This document shows positions 7,523-15,879 of a DNA stretch of 64,000 bases, in pieces. Position 1 is the first letter of the stretch. Every line of letters starts with the position of its first letter. Origin of the DNA: Acidimicrobiaceae bacterium (GTDB taxonomy: Bacteria > Actinomycetota > Acidimicrobiia > Acidimicrobiales > Aldehydirespiratoraceae); contig VXTM01000038.1 in assembly GCA_009837445.1 (NCBI GenBank), positions 1,920-65,919 of the forward strand. The letters are read 5' to 3'. Below the pieces are notes generated by a model, which ran no database searches, had not been told where the DNA came from, and worked only from the letters and a program-made list of their open reading frames with translations. Made by a program: the position numbers and the translations under genes.

Positions 7523-9784
7523 CTAGGCGCCGTTGGAGCCGCCGTTGGATGTGATGGCGTCCAGCACCCTGATGGGCGACATCGGCAGGTCGCGGATGCG
7601 GCAACCGGTGGCGCCGTAGATGGCGTTGGCCACAGCCGGGATGGGGGGAACGATGCCGGTTTCGCCCACGCCGCGCACGCCGTAGGGATGGGCCGGGTTG
7701 GGGACCTCGACGATGATGGCGTCGATCATGGGCAGGTCCGAGGCCACCGGCACCCGGTAGTCCAGGAAGCTCGGGTTCTCCATCACGCCGTCGGAGTCAT
7801 AGATGTACTCCTCGTTGAGGGCCCAGCCGACGCCCTGGGCCACCCCGCCCTGGATCTGGCCCTCCACGTAGCTGGGATGGATGGCGGTGCCGGCGTCCTG
7901 GGAGGCGGTGTAGCGCACCACCCTCACCACGCCGGTCTCCGGGTCGACCTCCAGGTCGCAGACGTGCACCGCGAAGCCGGGGCCGGCCCCGTGGGCCTCC
8001 AGCGACCCGGTGGCGGTGAGCGGCCCGCCGGTGCGCTTGGCCTTGGCCGTGATCTCGGCCACCGACAGCGGGGCCTTGTCGCCGTCGCTGCCGGTGTAGA
8101 CGGCCTGGCCGTCCACCCAGTCGATGTCGTCGACTTCGACGCCCATCATCTTGGCGGCCCGGCCCCGCAGCTCGACCACCATCCTGCGGCAGGCCTCCAC
8201 CACCGCCATCCCGGTGGCGAACGTGGCCCGGCTGCCCTCGGTGACGTCGGTGAAACCGACCGCCTCGGTGTCACCCACCACGGGGCGGATGTCGTAGACG
8301 TCGATGCCCAGCTCCTCGGCGGCCATCAAGGCCATCGAGGCCCGGCTGCCGCCGATGTCGGGGCTGCCGGTGACCACGGTGGCGGTGCCGTCCTCGTTGA
8401 GGTTGACGGTGGCGCTGGACGACTCGCCGATGTTGAACCAGTAGCCCGCGGCGATGCCCCGACCCTGGTTGGGTCCCAGCGGCGCCTTGTAGTTCGGATG
8501 GTCGCGCACTGCCTCGAGGCACTCGACGAAGCCGATGCGGGCGAACGGGAACCCCATGGTGGACGGGTCGCCCTCGGTGACCGCGTTCTGGATCCGGAAG
8601 TCGATCGGGTCGATCCCCAGCTCCTCGGCGATCTCGTCGAGCATGGTCTCCATCGCGTAGGCGGTGAGGGGCGCGGCCGGAGCTCGGTAAGCGGCCGAGC
8701 GGGCCGTGTTGATCACCACGTCGAGCGCCTCGATCTCGAAGTTCGGAATCTTGTAGGACTCGAACACGGTCATGGCCCCCAGCAGTCCCCCGGGACCGGC
8801 GTAGGCGCCGTTGGTGTAGATCAGGTAGGCGTCCCCGGCCACGAGGGTGCCGTCGCGCTTCACGCCGAGCTTGATCCTGAGCTTCGTGCCCGGGGCGGGG
8901 CCGGTGGCCCGGAACACCTCATCGCGGGTCATCACCATCTTCACGGGACGCCCCGCCTTGGCCGACAGGGCCACGGCCAGCGGCTCGAGGTAGATGGTGG
9001 TCTTGCCGCCGAAGCCGCCGCCGATCTCGGCGGGGATCACCCTGATGCGGGTGTTCTCCCAGCCGAGCAGCGTCGCGGTGGACGACCGGACGTTGAAATG
9101 TCCCTGCGAGGAGCACCAGATCGTGGTGTGGCCGTCCTGGCCGGTGTCGGCCACGCAGGCGTGGGGCTCGATGTATCCCTGGTGGACCGGCTGGGTGGTG
9201 AACTCCCGCTCGATCACCAGGTCGGCCTCGGCGAACCCGGCGTCGAGCTCGCCGCCCGAGAACCGGGTGATGTTGCTGATGTTGGAGGGCTCCTCCGCGG
9301 GCGGGTTGGCTCCCGCGGTCATCATGTGAGCGTGCAGCACGGGGGCGTCGGCGGCCAGCGCCTGGTCGATGGTGAGCACCGCCGGCAGCACCTCGTACTC
9401 CACCTTGACCGCGGCCGCGGCCGCCTGGGCCTGGTCGCGGGTGGAGGCGGCCACCGCAGCCAACGCGTGGCCCTCGTAGAAGACCTTGTCGCGGGCGATC
9501 ACGTTGATGCACATGTCGTACTGGCGGTGGCCGGGTTCGACGGCCGGGAAGTCGTCGCCGGTGATCACCGCTTTGACGCCGGGCATGGCCTCGGCCTCCG
9601 ACGTGTCGATGGACACGATGCGGGCGTGGGCGTGGGGTGAGCGCACCACGATGCCGTGGAGCTGCCCCGACATGTTGAGGTCGGCCGCGAAGCGGGCCCG
9701 GCCGGTCACCTTCTCGAGCCCGTCGTGGCGGACGGGCCGGGTGCCGACGTACTTGTAGCTGGGCTTGGGCTCTGTGACGGTCAC
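7523..9784 (-). CDS. Xanthine dehydrogenase-family molybdopterin-binding subunit
   Basis: 753-residue large subunit of a molybdenum hydroxylase (CoxL/XdhB-type). It hydroxylates a substrate with water, passing electrons through Fe-S and FAD subunits encoded upstream. Features: N-terminal KVTGRARFAADLN, the GGGFGGK cofactor loop, and GVGETGIVPP near residue 707 carrying the expected catalytic Glu. The active-site loop reads AYRAPAA, not the AYRCSFR of form I CO dehydrogenase, so CO oxidation is unlikely. Family members act on purines, aldehydes, nicotinate or aromatic acids; the substrate here is unknown. It follows the 2Fe-2S gene by 9 bases. Confidence 0.88.
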   Translation of the reverse strand: MTVTEPKPSYKYVGTRPVRHDGLEKVTGRARFAADLNMSGQLHGIVVRSPHAHARIVSIDTSEAEAMPGVKAVITGDDFPAVEPGHRQYDMCINVIARDKVFYEGHALAAVAASTRDQAQAAAAAVKVEYEVLPAVLTIDQALAADAPVLHAHMMTAGANPPAEEPSNISNITRFSGGELDAGFAEADLVIEREFTTQPVHQGYIEPHACVADTGQDGHTTIWCSSQGHFNVRSSTATLLGWENTRIRVIPAEIGGGFGGKTTIYLEPLAVALSAKAGRPVKMVMTRDEVFRATGPAPGTKLRIKLGVKRDGTLVAGDAYLIYTNGAYAGPGGLLGAMTVFESYKIPNFEIEALDVVINTARSAAYRAPAAPLTAYAMETMLDEIAEELGIDPIDFRIQNAVTEGDPSTMGFPFARIGFVECLEAVRDHPNYKAPLGPNQGRGIAAGYWFNIGESSSATVNLNEDGTATVVTGSPDIGGSRASMALMAAEELGIDVYDIRPVVGDTEAVGFTDVTEGSRATFATGMAVVEACRRMVVELRGRAAKMMGVEVDDIDWVDGQAVYTGSDGDKAPLSVAEITAKAKRTGGPLTATGSLEAHGAGPGFAVHVCDLEVDPETGVVRVVRYTASQDAGTAIHPSYVEGQIQGGVAQGVGWALNEEYIYDSDGVMENPSFLDYRVPVASDLPMIDAIIVEVPNPAHPYGVRGVGETGIVPPIPAVANAIYGATGCRIRDLPMSPIRVLDAITSNGGSNGA

Positions 9785-9793
9785 TTGCGGCTC

Positions 9794-10279
9794 CTAGCTC
9801 TCGTTCGTTGCGGTGATCTGCGTGGCCGCAGCCTGCACGGCGCGCACGATCTTGTCGTAGCCGGTGCAGCGGCAGAGGTTGCCGGCGAGGCCGTAACGGA
9901 TCTCGGTCTCGGTGGGTTCGGGGTTGCGGTCAAGCAGCGCCTTGGCCGCCACCAGGAAGCCGGGGGTGCACACGCCGCACTGCAGGGCGGCGCCCTCCAG
10001 GAAGCACTGCTGTAGAGGATGCAGGTCGTCGCCGCTGGCCATGCCCTCCACGGTGGAGATGGTTGTACCCTCGGCCTCGGGGGCGAGCACCAGGCACGAG
10101 CACAGCAGCCGCCCGTCCATGACGATGGAGCAGGCCCCGCAGTCGCCGGTGCCGCAGCCCTCCTTGGCCCCGGTGAGGCCCACTTCGTCGCGCAGGGCGT
10201 CGAGCAGCGTCTGGCCGCCGTCGCAGAGGAACTCGGCCGGGTCGCCGTTGATGGTGCAGGTGACGTGGACGCGGCTCAT
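9794..10279 (-). CDS. Molybdenum hydroxylase 2Fe-2S subunit
   Basis: 161-residue two-cluster subunit (CoxS-type). The plant-type ferredoxin cluster is bound by C42, C47, C50 (CGTGDCGAC) and a Cys near 60; the second, helical-domain cluster uses QCGVC and CRCTGY motifs near the C-terminus. It carries electrons from the Mo site to FAD. Its ATG overlaps the TGA of the FAD gene by 4 bases (ATGA), indicating coupled translation. Confidence 0.93.
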   Translation of the reverse strand: MSRVHVTCTINGDPAEFLCDGGQTLLDALRDEVGLTGAKEGCGTGDCGACSIVMDGRLLCSCLVLAPEAEGTTISTVEGMASGDDLHPLQQCFLEGAALQCGVCTPGFLVAAKALLDRNPEPTETEIRYGLAGNLCRCTGYDKIVRAVQAAATQITATNES

Positions 10280-11145
10280 GACTGGCCTCCTCGCTCGCGG
10301 GCCCGCTCAGCGGCGATGGTCACCGCCCGGCGGGCCAGCACGCCGGCCACCTGCCGGCGGTAGGCGACGGTGCCCCGCTTGTCGTCTATCGGGGTGGTGG
10401 CGGCCGCCGCGGCTGCCTCGACCGCGGCGAGCGCATCGCCGGAGGGCTGATTGCCGATCAGGGCGGCCTCGGCCTCGGGGACCCGCACCACGGTGGGGGC
10501 CACCGCGCCCAGCGCGATGGCGGCTGCGGTTACGTTGCCGTCGGCGTCGAGGGTGACCCGGGCGGCTGCGCCCACCACCGCGATGTCCATCTCGGTGCGG
10601 GGGATGAGGCGAAGGTAGGCGTCGGCTGTGCGGGCCGGAGGCTGGTCCAGCTCGAACTCGACAAGGATCTCGCCGGGAGCCAGCGACGTCTGGCCGGGAC
10701 CGGTGGCGACCTCGGCCGCGGCCACGGTGCGCTCGCCGCCGGGGCCGGCGATCACGGCCCGGGCCTCGTTGACGATCAGGCTGGGCGGGGTGTCGGCCGC
10801 GGGCGAGGCGTTTGCCAGGTTCCCGCCCCAACTCGAGCGGCTCTGGATCTGGTCCGAGCCGATCAGGCCGCTGGCCTCGACCAGGCCGGGGAAGGCGGCG
10901 ACCAACCCTGGGTCGGCGCAGATGTCAGCGGTGGGGGTGGCGGCGCCGACGGTGTAGGTCGAGCCGTTGGCGCTGATGGCGCACAGTCGCTCGATGCGCT
11001 TGAGGTCGACCATCACGGTCGGTTCGGGTCGCCCGGCTCGGATCTGCGGGATCAGGTCGGTCGCGCCCGCGTACACACGGGCGTCGGCTTCAGAACCCAG
11101 CAGATCCACAGCCTCGGCCACCGTGGTCGGGGAGGCATATCTCAT
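10276..11145 (-). CDS. Molybdenum hydroxylase FAD-binding subunit
   Basis: 289-residue FAD subunit (CoxM-type, PCMH-like fold). The diphosphate-binding loops are recognisable: ARVYAGATDLIPQIR early and SSWGGNLANASPAAD at about residues 105-120. It passes electrons from the 2Fe-2S subunit to the final acceptor. It is first in the operon and is read divergently from the second desaturase paralog at 11171, leaving only 25 bases between starts. I chose the ATG at 11145 (MRYASP); an ATG at 11157 is possible. Neither has a clear ribosome site, which would suit a leaderless message. Confidence 0.87.
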   Translation of the reverse strand: MRYASPTTVAEAVDLLGSEADARVYAGATDLIPQIRAGRPEPTVMVDLKRIERLCAISANGSTYTVGAATPTADICADPGLVAAFPGLVEASGLIGSDQIQSRSSWGGNLANASPAADTPPSLIVNEARAVIAGPGGERTVAAAEVATGPGQTSLAPGEILVEFELDQPPARTADAYLRLIPRTEMDIAVVGAAARVTLDADGNVTAAAIALGAVAPTVVRVPEAEAALIGNQPSGDALAAVEAAAAAATTPIDDKRGTVAYRRQVAGVLARRAVTIAAERARERGGQS

Positions 11146-11170
11146 GACCGAGAGCATAAGGTCGTAGCCC

Positions 11171-12196
11171 ATGGCGGACACACCCCCGGCAGTCAGCTCA
11201 ACGCCCGGTCCGGCAGCCAAGGGCTTCGAGCCCGAGGTTCCCATCGCGACGTCGCCGATGTTCGACTGGCCGCCGCGCCCGGTGGCCACCCTCCGTTACC
11301 TGGTCACACCGGTGATGCTGCCCTACGGCATGTTCTGGGTGGCGCTGGCCGCAGTGTGCTGGAACTACCTCACCCCGTCGATGGAGCGGATGGCGAGCCT
11401 GCGTCCGGGATGGATGCTCCAGATCTACGTCCGCAACGCGCTGATCCTGGCCGCGGTGGCCGGATCGCTGCACCTGGCGCTGTACATGAGGCGGGCCCAG
11501 CAGCAGCGCTACAAGTACAACCGGCAGTGGATGAGCACCACCAACCGCGAGTTCCTGTGGACCAACCAGACCCGCGACAACATGTTCTGGTGCCTGGTCA
11601 GCGGCGTCACCATCTGGACGGCCTACGAGTCGCTCACCATGTGGTTCTACGCCAACGACTGGATCCCGCAGGTTGAGTGGTCGTCAGGGTGGCCGTACCT
11701 GTCGGTGCTGACCGTCGGGGTGTTCCTGTGGTCGGTGACCCACTTCTACCTGAACCACCGGCTGCTGCATGTGCGCTGGTTCTACGACCACGCCCACTAC
11801 CTGCACCACCGCAACGTGAACACCGGGCCGTGGACCGGCATCTCGATGCACCCGCTGGAGCATCTGATCTACTTCAGCGTGTTCGCGCTGTGGTGGGTGG
11901 TGCCGGCCCACCCGTTCATCGTGATCCTCGGCGGGCTGTTCCAGGGCGTGTCGCCGGCGGTGTCGCACTCGGGGTTCGAGCGCTTCGAGGTTGGCTGGCG
12001 TGAGGGGCGCACCGCGCCGGGCGCCGACTACTTCCACCATCTGCATCACCGCTACTTCGAGTGCAACTACGGCAACCGGCCGGTTCCCATCGACAAGCTG
12101 TTCGGCACGTTCCACGACGGCACGCCCGAGGCCCACGCCCTCATGCGTCAGCGCATGAAGGCCCGCCGCGGCGCCCAGGCCGGCACCCAGTCCTGA
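11171..12196 (+). CDS. Sterol desaturase/fatty acid hydroxylase family membrane protein (paralog 2)
   Basis: 341-residue paralog of the gene at 6162-7178, alike along its whole length (matching MERMA, YKY.RQW.STTNREFLW, SLTMWFYAN and GTFHDGTPEAHA blocks). The di-iron histidine clusters HRLLH (about residue 196), HYLHHR and HHLHHRYFE are all intact. It is a membrane protein and probably a hydroxylase or desaturase of a lipid substrate. It is divergent from the molybdenum hydroxylase operon by 25 bases and is followed 30 bases later by the DUF2236 gene. Which paralog is ancestral cannot be told. Confidence 0.82.
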   Translation: MADTPPAVSSTPGPAAKGFEPEVPIATSPMFDWPPRPVATLRYLVTPVMLPYGMFWVALAAVCWNYLTPSMERMASLRPGWMLQIYVRNALILAAVAGSLHLALYMRRAQQQRYKYNRQWMSTTNREFLWTNQTRDNMFWCLVSGVTIWTAYESLTMWFYANDWIPQVEWSSGWPYLSVLTVGVFLWSVTHFYLNHRLLHVRWFYDHAHYLHHRNVNTGPWTGISMHPLEHLIYFSVFALWWVVPAHPFIVILGGLFQGVSPAVSHSGFERFEVGWREGRTAPGADYFHHLHHRYFECNYGNRPVPIDKLFGTFHDGTPEAHALMRQRMKARRGAQAGTQS

Positions 12197-12226
12197 CCCC
12201 CGTCGCCCCGAAGTAGCGTGCGGGAC

Positions 12227-13123
12227 ATGGACACGCTGCAGCGCTACCGGGCCCGGCTGGGGGCTTCGGTCGGCGGGCTGTTCTCCCACGGGGAGATGCC
12301 GTTGCAGCGCACCGCCGACTATCCCGGCGACCCCGGGCTGTGCGGGCCGGGCTCGGTGAGCTGGAAGGCGATCGGTGACGTGAGCGTGTTCGTGGGAGCC
12401 ATCCGGGCCCTGCTGATCCAGGCCGCCCATCCCGAGGCAGTGGCCGGAGTCGATGACCACAGCCGCTACCGCGACGACCCGATGGGCCGCCTGAACCGGA
12501 CCGCCTTCTACGTGACGTCGGCCACCTTCGGGGCCATGCCCGAGGTGGAGGAGGCCGTCGGCCGGGTCCGGGCCGCCCACCAAGGTGTGAGCGGCACGTC
12601 GCACCGGGGCATGGCCTACGACGCGGCGATGCCGGATCTGGCCGCGTGGGTGCACAACACCCTCACCGAGTCGTTCCTTACGTCGTACCGGGAGTTCGGC
12701 CTGGGGCTCACCGAGGCCGAGGCCGACCGGTTCGTGGTCGAGCAGTCCCAGGTGGGGGCCATGCTCGGGGCCGCTCCCCTGCCCCAGACCGCGGCCGAGC
12801 TGCACGCCTGGGTCCGCACCAACCCGGCGCTGGCGCCCAGCCCCGGTATGCGGGCCGCGGTGGACTTCCTGCGGCAGCCGCCGCTGCCCGCCCGCCAACG
12901 AGTCGGCTACGACGTGCTGATGCACGGCGCGATCAGCACCATGCCCCCCGAGCTGACCTCAGTGCTCGGCCTGAAGGCCCGCCCCGGCGCCCGCCTGAGC
13001 GCGGCCGCGCTGCTGCGCTTCCTGCGCTGGGGTCTGCGCAACAGCCCCTCGTGGCGGGCCGCGCTGGACCGCTGCGGGGCCGTCTACGACCCCGCCAAGT
13101 TCAGGGAGATGCCCCGGCCGTGA
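12227..13123 (+). CDS. DUF2236/MpaB-like oxygenase-family protein
   Basis: 298-residue protein of the DUF2236 (MpaB/latex-clearing-protein-like) family, which includes haem b oxygenases and many uncharacterised actinobacterial members. The conserved block with AAHPEAVAGVDDHSRYRDDP (about residues 66-85) and a following R.N.T segment matches the family haem region. An in-frame GTG at 12218 is an alternative start. It lies 30 bases after the second desaturase paralog and overlaps the truncated haemoglobin gene by 4 bases (GTGA), so the three are probably co-transcribed. Substrate unknown. Confidence 0.72.
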   Translation: MDTLQRYRARLGASVGGLFSHGEMPLQRTADYPGDPGLCGPGSVSWKAIGDVSVFVGAIRALLIQAAHPEAVAGVDDHSRYRDDPMGRLNRTAFYVTSATFGAMPEVEEAVGRVRAAHQGVSGTSHRGMAYDAAMPDLAAWVHNTLTESFLTSYREFGLGLTEAEADRFVVEQSQVGAMLGAAPLPQTAAELHAWVRTNPALAPSPGMRAAVDFLRQPPLPARQRVGYDVLMHGAISTMPPELTSVLGLKARPGARLSAAALLRFLRWGLRNSPSWRAALDRCGAVYDPAKFREMPRP

Positions 13124-13650
13124 CCGCCGAACCCGACGCCGACGCGCGGGCCACCGGCCCCAGCGAACCGCCGACCGGCGACGACCGCGAGGACGACAGC
13201 TTCTCGGCGGGGGTGAACCTTAAGGGGCCGCTGCGCGAAGCCATGTCGGCGCCGCCGACCGTGTACGAGATCGTGGGCGGCCAACGCTTCTTCGACGATC
13301 TGGTCGACCGGTTCTACGACGCGGTCGAGGACGACCCGATCCTGCGGCCCATGTACCCGAGGGACATGGGGCCGTCCCGGCGGCGCCTGGCCGGGTTCCT
13401 GGCCCAGTACTGGGGCGGGCCACCGCACTACAGCGATGAGCGGGGCCATCCCCGGCTGCGGATGCGGCACTTCCCCTTCGCCATCGGGCAGGCCGAGCGG
13501 GACGCGTGGATGGTCCACATGACGGCGTCGCTCGACGCGGCCGCCTTGGCCGACGGCACCGGCCGCCCGCTTCCCGACGAGATCCGGGCCGCCATGTTCG
13601 ACCACTTCGACAACGCGGCCACCCACCTCATCAACCAGCCATCGGCCTAG
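13120..13650 (+). CDS. glbO: Group II truncated haemoglobin (GlbO-like)
   Basis: 176-residue protein with a GlbO-type 2/2 globin domain in its last 130 residues. Marks: FYDAVEDDPILRPMYPRD (B-helix Tyr), QYWGGP, HPRLRMRHFPF containing the proximal His, and the invariant group II Trp in ERDAW. GlbO binds O2 and may support oxygenases or detoxify oxidants. The GTG overlapping the previous TGA implies coupled translation with the DUF2236 gene and gives an acidic, disordered-looking N-terminal extension of about 40 residues. An ATG at 13243 would remove it and give a normal-sized protein. Confidence 0.85.
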   Translation: MTAEPDADARATGPSEPPTGDDREDDSFSAGVNLKGPLREAMSAPPTVYEIVGGQRFFDDLVDRFYDAVEDDPILRPMYPRDMGPSRRRLAGFLAQYWGGPPHYSDERGHPRLRMRHFPFAIGQAERDAWMVHMTASLDAAALADGTGRPLPDEIRAAMFDHFDNAATHLINQPSA

Positions 13651-13673
13651 CGCCGCGCCCCGCGCGCCCGACC

Positions 13674-13720
13674 TTCTTGATGTAGTTGACCTCACAGGAG
13701 GCGGTCAACTACATCAAGAA
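13674..13720. repeat. Hairpin repeat family B, copy 1
   Basis: Perfect 18-base inverted repeat: TTCTTGATGTAGTTGACC at 13674-13691 and its complement at 13703-13720, with an 11-base loop. A second copy with a 16-base stem is at 45354-45402. Both lie between convergent genes, and in both the TGA stop of the leftward gene is inside the arm (TTCTTGA). The sequence is much more AT-rich than its surroundings and has no T-run. Confidence 0.88.
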
Positions 13721-15399
13721 CGAGTCGGAGGCGTGAGGAGGTGGCGGCCACCGAAGGACTTGGGCGCATGTATGCGGCCCTCGTGCTGGGCCAGGTCGCC
13801 GTGGACCCACACGGCGTCGATGCCGTCGGGCGGGATCAGCGGGTCCTCGTAGCTGTTGCGCTCGGTTACGCCATCCCAGTCGAGCAGCACCAGCGAGGCA
13901 TCCGCGCCCTCTCGCAGCACCGGGCTCGGCAGGCCCATGAACTCACATGGCAGCACCGCCAGCCGGTGGACGATCTCGGCCACACCGATGCCCAACTCCC
14001 GGGCCATGCGCAGCGCCTTGGGGAACGACCCCAGCGAGCGGGGATGGGGCTTCTGGCCCGGGCCAGGCATCAGCCCGTCGGTGCACAGCGCCATGTTCGG
14101 GCGCCGGAAGAACTTCTCCACGGTGGCCTCGTTGCCGTAGTGGCTGATGATGGACACCTCTCCCCGGTTGTGGAGGAAGAAGTCGCACACCGCGTCGTGG
14201 GCCTCGATGGACTCCATGTCGGTGACCCCGGCGGCCAGCACCACGTCCGAGAAGCGCTTGCCCAGGAACTCGTCGCCCACGCCGTCGAGCACTCCCGCGA
14301 TCTGGACGCCCTCGAGTCCCCCGCAGAACGCCACGAAGTTGTCCCAACCGGAGCCGTCGCCGTAGATCTTCTCGAAGGCGAAGCGGCGCACGTCGTCGTC
14401 GCTCAGCCGGGCCATGAACTCGGCTCGGGTCCCGGCGCGCACCTCCGGCGGGAACAGGGCGTCGGCGGTGGTGCTGCCCGCGGTGTACGGGTACATGTTT
14501 CCCATGGTGGGGATCGAGCCGCCGGCGTCGTTCAGACGGCCGGCCACGTCGCCGAACCGGTCCCAGTTGCGGCGCCCCGCGATCTTGGAGTGCTCGCTGC
14601 AATACCCGCCGCCGCCTTCCACCGCGGCGGTTATCACTTCGTCGAGGGCCTCGACGATGTCATCGCTCTCGGACCGCAGGTGCGGGTAGAGAGCGCCCGG
14701 CTTGACCTCGTTGAAGGCCCTCACCAGGGCGGTGATCTCCCGCTGGTCGGAGTAGACGGCAGGGTTGTAGACGAGCCCGGTGGATAGGCCGAGGCACCAT
14801 GGCGCCTCTCGCCGCACGACCTCCGCCATAGCCCGGATCTGCTCGTCGTCGGCAACCCGGTCGAGGTTGCCCATCACGGTGCGCCGCACCGCGCTGTGGC
14901 CCAGGTGCATACCCAGGTCGGTGACGGAGCGGCCCCGGTGCCAGGCCATGAACTCCTCCACCGTCGACCACCCCCAGTCGAGGCCGCCAGCCGGGTCGTC
15001 CCCGTCCGGGTCGCCCGGCGGGCCGGCCATGCCGTCGAGGGGAACGAGCTGAGCCGCGTACTCGGCCCGCTGCTCCGGCACCACCGGTGCCGGCGAGAGG
15101 CCGTCCACGCCGCAGATGCGCTTGGTGACCCCGCCGCGCACCGCCATCTCGCAACTGATGGGGATGCCGTGCTCGCCGACGCGGGTGCCGGCTAGGGCGC
15201 CATGGTTGTGGGTGTCGACGAACCCCGGGGCCAGGACCCGACCGTCGGCGTCAATAGTGAGCTCGGCTCCAGCTGCCGCGCTGGGCGGAACCTCGCCCAG
15301 ATGGGTGATGACGTCGCCGTCGATGAGCGCGTCGCCGCGGTAGGGCTCGGTCGCCCCGTCGCCGGTGACGATCAGCGCATCGGTGATCAGCTGCCGCAC
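13714..15399 (-). CDS. N-acyl-D-amino-acid deacylase-family amidohydrolase
   Basis: 561-residue metal-dependent amidohydrolase of the D-aminoacylase group. The N-terminal LITDALIVTGDG and the metal motif GFVDTHNHG (HxH, about residues 62-64) start the TIM-barrel domain; a later HLGHSAVR and an EHSK block add likely metal or acid residues. Members cleave N-acyl-D-amino acids or related amides or imides; the substrate here is unknown. The GTG at 15399 is chosen because the family begins at this point; a TTG at 15426 adds nine residues. Its TGA stop lies within the family B hairpin. Confidence 0.78.
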   Translation of the reverse strand: MRQLITDALIVTGDGATEPYRGDALIDGDVITHLGEVPPSAAAGAELTIDADGRVLAPGFVDTHNHGALAGTRVGEHGIPISCEMAVRGGVTKRICGVDGLSPAPVVPEQRAEYAAQLVPLDGMAGPPGDPDGDDPAGGLDWGWSTVEEFMAWHRGRSVTDLGMHLGHSAVRRTVMGNLDRVADDEQIRAMAEVVRREAPWCLGLSTGLVYNPAVYSDQREITALVRAFNEVKPGALYPHLRSESDDIVEALDEVITAAVEGGGGYCSEHSKIAGRRNWDRFGDVAGRLNDAGGSIPTMGNMYPYTAGSTTADALFPPEVRAGTRAEFMARLSDDDVRRFAFEKIYGDGSGWDNFVAFCGGLEGVQIAGVLDGVGDEFLGKRFSDVVLAAGVTDMESIEAHDAVCDFFLHNRGEVSIISHYGNEATVEKFFRRPNMALCTDGLMPGPGQKPHPRSLGSFPKALRMARELGIGVAEIVHRLAVLPCEFMGLPSPVLREGADASLVLLDWDGVTERNSYEDPLIPPDGIDAVWVHGDLAQHEGRIHAPKSFGGRHLLTPPTRS

Positions 15400-15479
15400 G
15401 GCCTCACGGTATCCGCGCCGTTCCAATCATCGAAGCCAGCCGGGAGCGCCGGGTGCGGCGAGGCGTCCTTAACGAAGGG

Positions 15480-15782
15480 CTAGGACTGCCGGACTCCGGT
15501 GAGGGGGAAGGTGCCCACCGAGCCCCAGAGGGATCCCGAGAGGTTGTCGCCCTCGACAGTGGCTGCGACGGTCAGCTCGAACTCTCCCATGGGCATCTGG
15601 ACCGTGACCGAGAACGTAACGTCGTCGCCGTCGTAGACGACCTCGAGGACTTCGATGGTCCCGAAATCGATCGTGATCAGGGCAGTCCCATCGGCGTTGA
15701 GCACCGCCTCGGGTGTCAGCTCGCCGATGGGGGTCACGAACTTCAGGATCCAAGTGCCGACCGCGGCAGGTGTCTGGCTCAT
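15480..15782 (-). CDS. Small beta-rich protein of unknown function
   Basis: 100-residue protein with no cysteine, no signal peptide and no membrane segment. Alternating hydrophobic strands (ALITIDFGTIEVLEV, VTFSVTVQMP, FELTVAATVEGDNLSGSL) suggest a small beta-barrel or lipocalin-like fold, a resemblance only. The ATG at 15782 has GAGAGGACC about 8 bases upstream. It is read toward the amidohydrolase gene, about 80 bases away, and divergently from the dehalogenase-like gene. I do not recognise a family. Confidence 0.6.
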   Translation of the reverse strand: MSQTPAAVGTWILKFVTPIGELTPEAVLNADGTALITIDFGTIEVLEVVYDGDDVTFSVTVQMPMGEFELTVAATVEGDNLSGSLWGSVGTFPLTGVRQS

Positions 15783-15879
15783 GTATGTGGTCCTCTCGCC
15801 TCGATCATCCGAACTGTTGGAGGCTAGGCCGCGGCCGGTGCAGCAACCCCAAGCGCGTGCTCTCTAAGCTCCTTCATCG

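Noticed and set aside
7523-11145. Aerobic CO dehydrogenase
   Set aside because: Active-site loop AYRAPAA lacks the Cys of the AYRCSFR form I motif, so CO oxidation is not supported.
13674-13720. Family B hairpin as an ordinary rho-independent terminator
   Set aside because: No U-tract and an AT-rich long stem shared with a distant copy; a terminator role may still be secondary.
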